From NCBI GenBank assembly GCA_964356335.1, contig CAYHHI010000032.1:1-37038 (forward strand): a stretch of 37,038 nucleotides of DNA, given 5' to 3'. How positions within the stretch are numbered: the first letter of the stretch is position 1; every line of letters begins with the position of its first letter. The translations under genes and the position numbers were made by a program. The notes beneath the pieces were generated by a model. The model was not told where the DNA came from and did no database searches. It saw only the letters and a list, made by a program, of their open reading frames with translations. The DNA comes from CAYHHI01 sp964356335 (GTDB lineage: Bacteria > Arandabacterota > Arandabacteria > Arandabacterales > Arandabacteraceae). This document shows, piece by piece, positions 33,571 to 37,038 of this stretch.

Positions 33571-33600
33571 CAATGCGAGATACCTCGGCCGCCACGATGG
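33540..33600. other. Abrupt junction between chromosome and phage-like DNA
   Basis: Left of about 33570 the plus-strand peptidase/propeller gene reads sensibly; right of it the minus-strand sheath-like gene does. Each open frame runs on into the other's antisense. I see no integrase, tRNA, repeat or target duplication at the boundary. The position is uncertain by about 40 nt. Confidence 0.6.
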
Positions 33601-34591
33601 TCGGCGGGAAGGCAACGAGGTCCAACGTGGTCGCCGTCGCCTGCACCCAGGTCGCCACGTCCCAGTCGACATCGTTGGCGATGCCGACTTCGTAGTCCGT
33701 GTTCTTCGTGTAGTCCACACCGCCCGGGTACGAACCGAGGTAGTTGATGTCCGACAGTGGCGTCGAGGTGCCGGCGTTCGCGAGCACATCGACCAGGACA
33801 TCGACCGACACGTAGTCCAAGGTGTAGACCGCAGACGACGTGTACGCCGCGTCGAACACCTGGAGACGTGTGGAGGCTTGGACACCTGCACCGACCGCGG
33901 GAGTCCAGGCAGCTGTCGAAATCGTGGACGCGCCATCGAGCGCCGCGTTCGGAGAGATGAACACCTTCACGTCAGAGGCGGGCTCCGTCGAGGGCGACGT
34001 GAGTGTGATGATCTCGTTCACGAGCCCCACCGCGTGGGTCGCGACCGCGGCGTAGGTCAGGCCGTAGATCAAGAAGAACGGCCCGAGCGCATTCGCCAAG
34101 GCGTAGTTGATGGCGTTGCAGATGTCCGTCGGAGTCGCAACCGCGGCGACACCGCCGACCAGAGGCACCAGGGTGTCGAGATTCAAGGTCACGGCCCGCT
34201 TCCCATCGAGAGAGAGCGTGAAGTACGGAGTGCCCGTCGCCAGGGAGACGTCCACCGTCGCCCCAGCCCACTCGGTGCCCACCAGGCGCGCAGACAGGAA
34301 CGTCCAATCCGCCAGACCAAGCGGATTCGTGTTCATGTACAGCTGCGCGTTGTTCCTGGATCTGTTCGAGGTGTTCGCCAGGGTCGCCACATGGGGAGAC
34401 CCCACGGACAACGTCAACGTCTCCTCGTAGATCTTCCCGCGGGTGACAGGCTCGTCGACACTCCTGCGAGTACGCGGGGCGATGGCAATGAGCCCGAGGG
34501 TACGCTCGGAGGTAACAGAAATCGCACCAGGGACAATCACTTCCGCGATGTACACGCCTGGATCGACATATTTCGAAATGCTGATTGCCAT
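33570..34591 (-). CDS. Phage tail-sheath-like protein, 3' end cut at junction
   Basis: Probable contractile-tail sheath subunit of a phage or phage-like particle. The N-terminus MAISISKYVDPGVYIAEVIV, with GLIAIAPRTRRSVDEPVTRG after it, resembles the PGVYxxE start of sheath proteins. The middle is Ala/Thr/Val-rich with beta character (TGTPYFTLSLDGKRAVTLNL, DYVSVDVLVDVLANAGTSTP). The conserved C-terminal sheath domain is absent. The open frame runs to 33263, but beyond about 33570 it reads antisense of the host gene with implausible Ser/Thr/Pro repeats. AGGGAGG lies about 10 nt before the ATG. It is the most downstream of four packed minus-strand genes. I am moderately sure of sheath versus another tail protein. 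Confidence 0.55.
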
Positions 34592-34693
34592 CGTAGAAAA
34601 CCTCCCTGGAGGGGGTGAAAGGCCTCTGTCGTGAGGCTAGTATACCGTGGGTGCTGTCGGATTTTTTAAAACGAAGTCGAAGGACGAGAAGAC

Positions 34694-35857
34694 CTAGCGG
34701 CCGAGCTTCAAGTAGTTGACGCCGAAGTAGTCCCCGGTGGGGAAGTCTTCCTTGTGGATGAGATCCTGAGACTGTACAAATGTTGCGGTACCGCGGTTCA
34801 CAGGGCGGTCGATGAAGTCCGCCGCAAAGACCGGTACAGAGCCCCGAATCGAGTACAGGTAAGACTTCTGCTCGCCACCCTGGCGGGCCCGCTGGTACTC
34901 TCCGGACCAGGAGAACTTCCGATCCAGGATGATCTGGTACCACTCCGGAGGGTCTATCGAATCGTCCAGGTACGACCGCCCTTGGAACTGGAAAAACTGG
35001 CGATCCGCGTAGAAAGTGAAAAAGGCCCTCACGAGGTCCGCGAGCTGCGTCCTCGTGTTCATGTCGTCGGAGACCACGTCCAGGTTGATCGTCATCTTCC
35101 CAGCCACGCCGTAGCGCTGCACAGGGGACGCTGCGCCCGACGTGTGATCGGTGTACAGGTCGATCTGCCCCTCGGAATACCCGAGAGCCAGGAGGCAGTC
35201 AGGGGTGCCTCCGATGATCTCCAAGCCGTTCTTCGCCCCAGAGGCACAAGGACCCCCAGAAACGATCTGAAGGAACCCATCACCGGACTCCCGGGCCTGG
35301 GTGTATAGCGCCTGAGCGTTGATGGCTTGGATGACGTCCTGCACTGTGGCATTGGCGATGTCCGGAAACAGGAAGTCCTTGAACTCGTAAGTCGACTCCA
35401 CCGGATCACTGTCGAGACCGAGAGGCCACGTCCTGATCCTGAGCGTCCAACCATCCTGAAGGGTGAAAGGACCCTCTCCACCGGTCAGGCGCGGAGCCTG
35501 CTGACCAGCACAGACGAGGGTCGAACCCAAACCGAGCACGAACTCCTTGTCATTGGCAGAGGTGATGGCGATCATCGGGTACTTGTCGAGCGTGTTCCCG
35601 TAGGACATGATGAGGTTCATCACGGTTTCCATGCTCGACGAAGTGCTGCCGGCACCGACACCGAACTTCTCGATGGCGGGGAACTCCCCGAGCTTGGCGC
35701 GGATGTCGTCCGACTTGAACTCGAAGAACCGGTACAGCTCCGCAGCGAAGGCGTCCTTCACCGTCTCGATCAGCTGACCGAAACGCGGCGGGTTGCGAGG
35801 ATCCCGCGGGACGGTCCCTCGAAACTCGCGCGGTCCTGAGAAGTCGTTCTGCGGCAC
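34694..35857 (-). CDS. Phage structural protein of unknown role
   Basis: A 387-aa protein starting MPQNDFSGPREFRGTVPRDP. I do not recognise a named family. It has no signal peptide or membrane segment. Features are a helical N-terminal part (FGQLIETVKDAFAAELYRFF), a central region with TVQDVIQAINAQAL, which often occurs in tail or baseplate proteins, and a C-terminal part rich in aromatic residues (FFTFYADRQFFQFQGRSYLD). Its place between a sheath-like gene and smaller upstream genes fits a tail or neck component. It begins 3 nt after the upstream gene ends, and 102 nt separate it from the sheath-like gene. Confidence 0.6.
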   Translation of the reverse strand: MPQNDFSGPREFRGTVPRDPRNPPRFGQLIETVKDAFAAELYRFFEFKSDDIRAKLGEFPAIEKFGVGAGSTSSSMETVMNLIMSYGNTLDKYPMIAITSANDKEFVLGLGSTLVCAGQQAPRLTGGEGPFTLQDGWTLRIRTWPLGLDSDPVESTYEFKDFLFPDIANATVQDVIQAINAQALYTQARESGDGFLQIVSGGPCASGAKNGLEIIGGTPDCLLALGYSEGQIDLYTDHTSGAASPVQRYGVAGKMTINLDVVSDDMNTRTQLADLVRAFFTFYADRQFFQFQGRSYLDDSIDPPEWYQIILDRKFSWSGEYQRARQGGEQKSYLYSIRGSVPVFAADFIDRPVNRGTATFVQSQDLIHKEDFPTGDYFGVNYLKLGR

Positions 35858-35860
35858 GAG

Positions 35861-36559
35861 CTACTCCTGCATCTTCCTACGGTCGCACACGTCACACAGC
35901 TCCCCCTCCGGGAGGCCGGGAACGTCCTGCCCGCATTCCGGACATGATCCAAAGTCCTCCCGCTCGTCGGGATCCGTAGCCCTCTCCATCTCGGGAGTCC
36001 ACCGAGGAGGAGCAATCTCTTCGCGCCAGCCCCAGCCGGAAGGCTTCGAAGACGGCCAGCCTGGGAGCCGGCCTTCCTTCTTCAGCTCGTCTTCCATGTC
36101 CGCCAGGGCGTCATAGTACGTGTCAAATTCCTCGACGTGATCAGTTGCGATTTCCTTCGCGAGATCCGGATCGTCCGTGTGCTCCATCTCGACCTTGATC
36201 CCCTTCAGGATCTGCTCCATCGGGAGGTCCTCGTCGGGGACGTCGTCGGCCTTGCCTCCGGGGATCAGGTCCTCCGAGTCCGGGTCGTTCGACTCCACGT
36301 AGTCCGTGGCAAGCTCGTACAGAAGGGACTCGATCTCGTCCACCTCGTAGCCGTGCTCCTCGGCCCACTCGTGGACCTCTTCGTCCTCGGGGTTCGGGTG
36401 GTCCTTGAGGAACTCGACCAGCTCCTGCTTGATGTCCTTGTCCGACCCGCCCTTGTCCGAGTCCTTCGACTCCTCGGGCTCGTCCTCTTCCTTGGCCGAC
36501 ACGAAAGACGCGAGCCGGCTGAAGCCTTCCTCCGAGATCCCGCCTGCATTGCGTCTCAT
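35861..36559 (-). CDS. Phage protein with DUF5661-like region and C-terminal zinc ribbon
   Basis: A 232-aa very acidic protein. Residues 20-110 are Glu/Asp/Lys-rich and probably disordered or helical. KVEMEHTDDPDLAKEIATDH (about 127-146), followed by VEEFDTYYDALADME, matches the DUF5661 pattern as I know it. The C-terminus has two Cys pairs (CPECG, then CDVCDRR), a zinc ribbon. DUF5661 proteins are common in large phages but their role is unknown. The start overlaps the stop of the upstream gene (ATGA), so the two are translationally coupled. The acid-rich composition is typical of phage accessory proteins. Confidence 0.65.
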   Translation of the reverse strand: MRRNAGGISEEGFSRLASFVSAKEEDEPEESKDSDKGGSDKDIKQELVEFLKDHPNPEDEEVHEWAEEHGYEVDEIESLLYELATDYVESNDPDSEDLIPGGKADDVPDEDLPMEQILKGIKVEMEHTDDPDLAKEIATDHVEEFDTYYDALADMEDELKKEGRLPGWPSSKPSGWGWREEIAPPRWTPEMERATDPDEREDFGSCPECGQDVPGLPEGELCDVCDRRKMQE

Positions 36560-37038
36560 GGTGTCAACCCTCCCGGCACGTTTCCGCCGGCAGCTTTCTT
36601 GAACTCTTGGAAAAGTTCCTCTTGGTATGCGTAACCGACGTTGGCCGCGGCGTTTTCGAAGGCCTCGTACATCTTCAGCTTCAAGTCAGAGGCGACCTCA
36701 TCCAGCTTCTGAGCGTAGCGCTGCTTCATCTCCTCCCAGACGGCAGGATCTGGAGCCGGGAATCCTTCCCGCGCGACCAGAGCATTCAGATCTTCAAGAA
36801 TCGCAGGAAATCGCTCCTCGAAGAAGTCCATCGCAGAGCTGTCTGCGTTGTTGAGAGCTTCTGCCCCTGCGTTCTGCATGACCCACACAGGGTTGGAGAA
36901 CACCTGGAGGACCTTCATCCCATAGCTCCACAAGAGGTCCTCCACCGCGTCCCCCGGGCTCCACTCCTCGGTGTCTTGGTAGTTCTGCGCCCTCTTTTGG
37001 AGGAACGCTTCCAGTCGCTGAGCCGCCTCGGGGGTGAT
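36556..37038 (-). CDS. Phage protein, 5' end beyond the window
   Basis: The frame is open to the right edge of the window and the gene starts outside it. The visible 160 residues are largely helical, with ITPEAAQRLEAFLQKRAQNY at the edge and then EDLLWSYGMKVLQVFSNP and EELFQEFKKAAGGNVPGG at the end. A GTG at 36945 could be an internal start but the frame upstream of it is equally coding-like. I recognise no family. It is the first of four coupled minus-strand phage genes and overlaps the next by 4 nt. Confidence 0.6.
   Translation of the reverse strand: MTPEAAQRLEAFLQKRAQNYQDTEEWSPGDAVEDLLWSYGMKVLQVFSNPVWVMQNAGAEALNNADSSAMDFFEERFPAILEDLNALVAREGFPAPDPAVWEEMKQRYAQKLDEVASDLKLKMYEAFENAAANVGYAYQEELFQEFKKAAGGNVPGGLTP

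Noticed and set aside
35327..35839. Plus-strand open frame of 170 codons in the phage region
   Set aside because: It is antisense to the phage structural gene, in GC-rich DNA where long shadow frames are expected.

Overview
The window looks like the chromosome of a Gram-negative bacterium. It has an outer-membrane TamA/TamB pair, RseP and a lipobox protein, together with a standard set of core genes. No 16S rRNA or other decisive marker is present. The secreted MA-type peptidase with a TolB-like propeller and the many long repeat-bearing gaps suggest an uncultured lineage of the FCB/candidate-phylum kind, but that placement is only an inference. The last ~3.5 kb is phage-like and meets the chromosome at an abrupt junction near 33570, so part of the window may be a chimeric assembly.

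Region 1 (1-6781) is core: a zinc-ribbon coiled-coil protein, an RNase HI-like protein, a class A RNase P RNA (rnpB), a bifunctional Rel stringent-response enzyme, D-aminoacyl-tRNA deacylase, Maf, a YjbQ-family protein and methylthioribose-1-phosphate isomerase (mtnA). The gap between dtd and maf holds a 113-bp duplication and a degenerate 38-bp tandem repeat, and the last repeat copy supplies the maf start codon.

Region 2 (about 6782-16990) is an accessory block inserted between mtnA and rplM. It carries an AbiJ-NTD3-like/Abi_C protein, a SIR2 + HerA + KTSC operon, a PIN-domain protein with an Ig-like C-terminus, a truncated IS1182-like transposase, a PstI/BsuBI-type restriction-modification pair, a small membrane protein and a secreted propeller-like protein. 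Three imperfect palindromes (7939-8002, 11174-11233, 15591-15647) sit at or just after stop codons and have the architecture of integron attC sites, all in the same orientation. I read this as a CALIN-like array (attC cassettes without a visible integrase) loaded with whole anti-phage systems, including one ~3.2-kb multigene cassette. This is the most interesting feature of the window.

Region 3 (17043-25274) is core: rplM-rpsI, rpsB-tsf-pyrH-frr-uppS-cdsA-dxr-rseP. It covers translation, UMP kinase, ribosome recycling, the lipid carrier, phospholipid and MEP isoprenoid pathways, and the sigma-E-type site-2 protease. Region 4 (25285-33570) is envelope biogenesis: a divergent small lipoprotein, tamA, tamB and a large secreted gluzincin/propeller protein.

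Region 5 (33570-37038) is four tightly packed minus-strand phage genes: a sheath-like protein, a structural protein of unknown role, a DUF5661-like zinc-ribbon protein and a partial gene running off the window. The first of them and the host gene it meets are both cut mid-frame at the junction.
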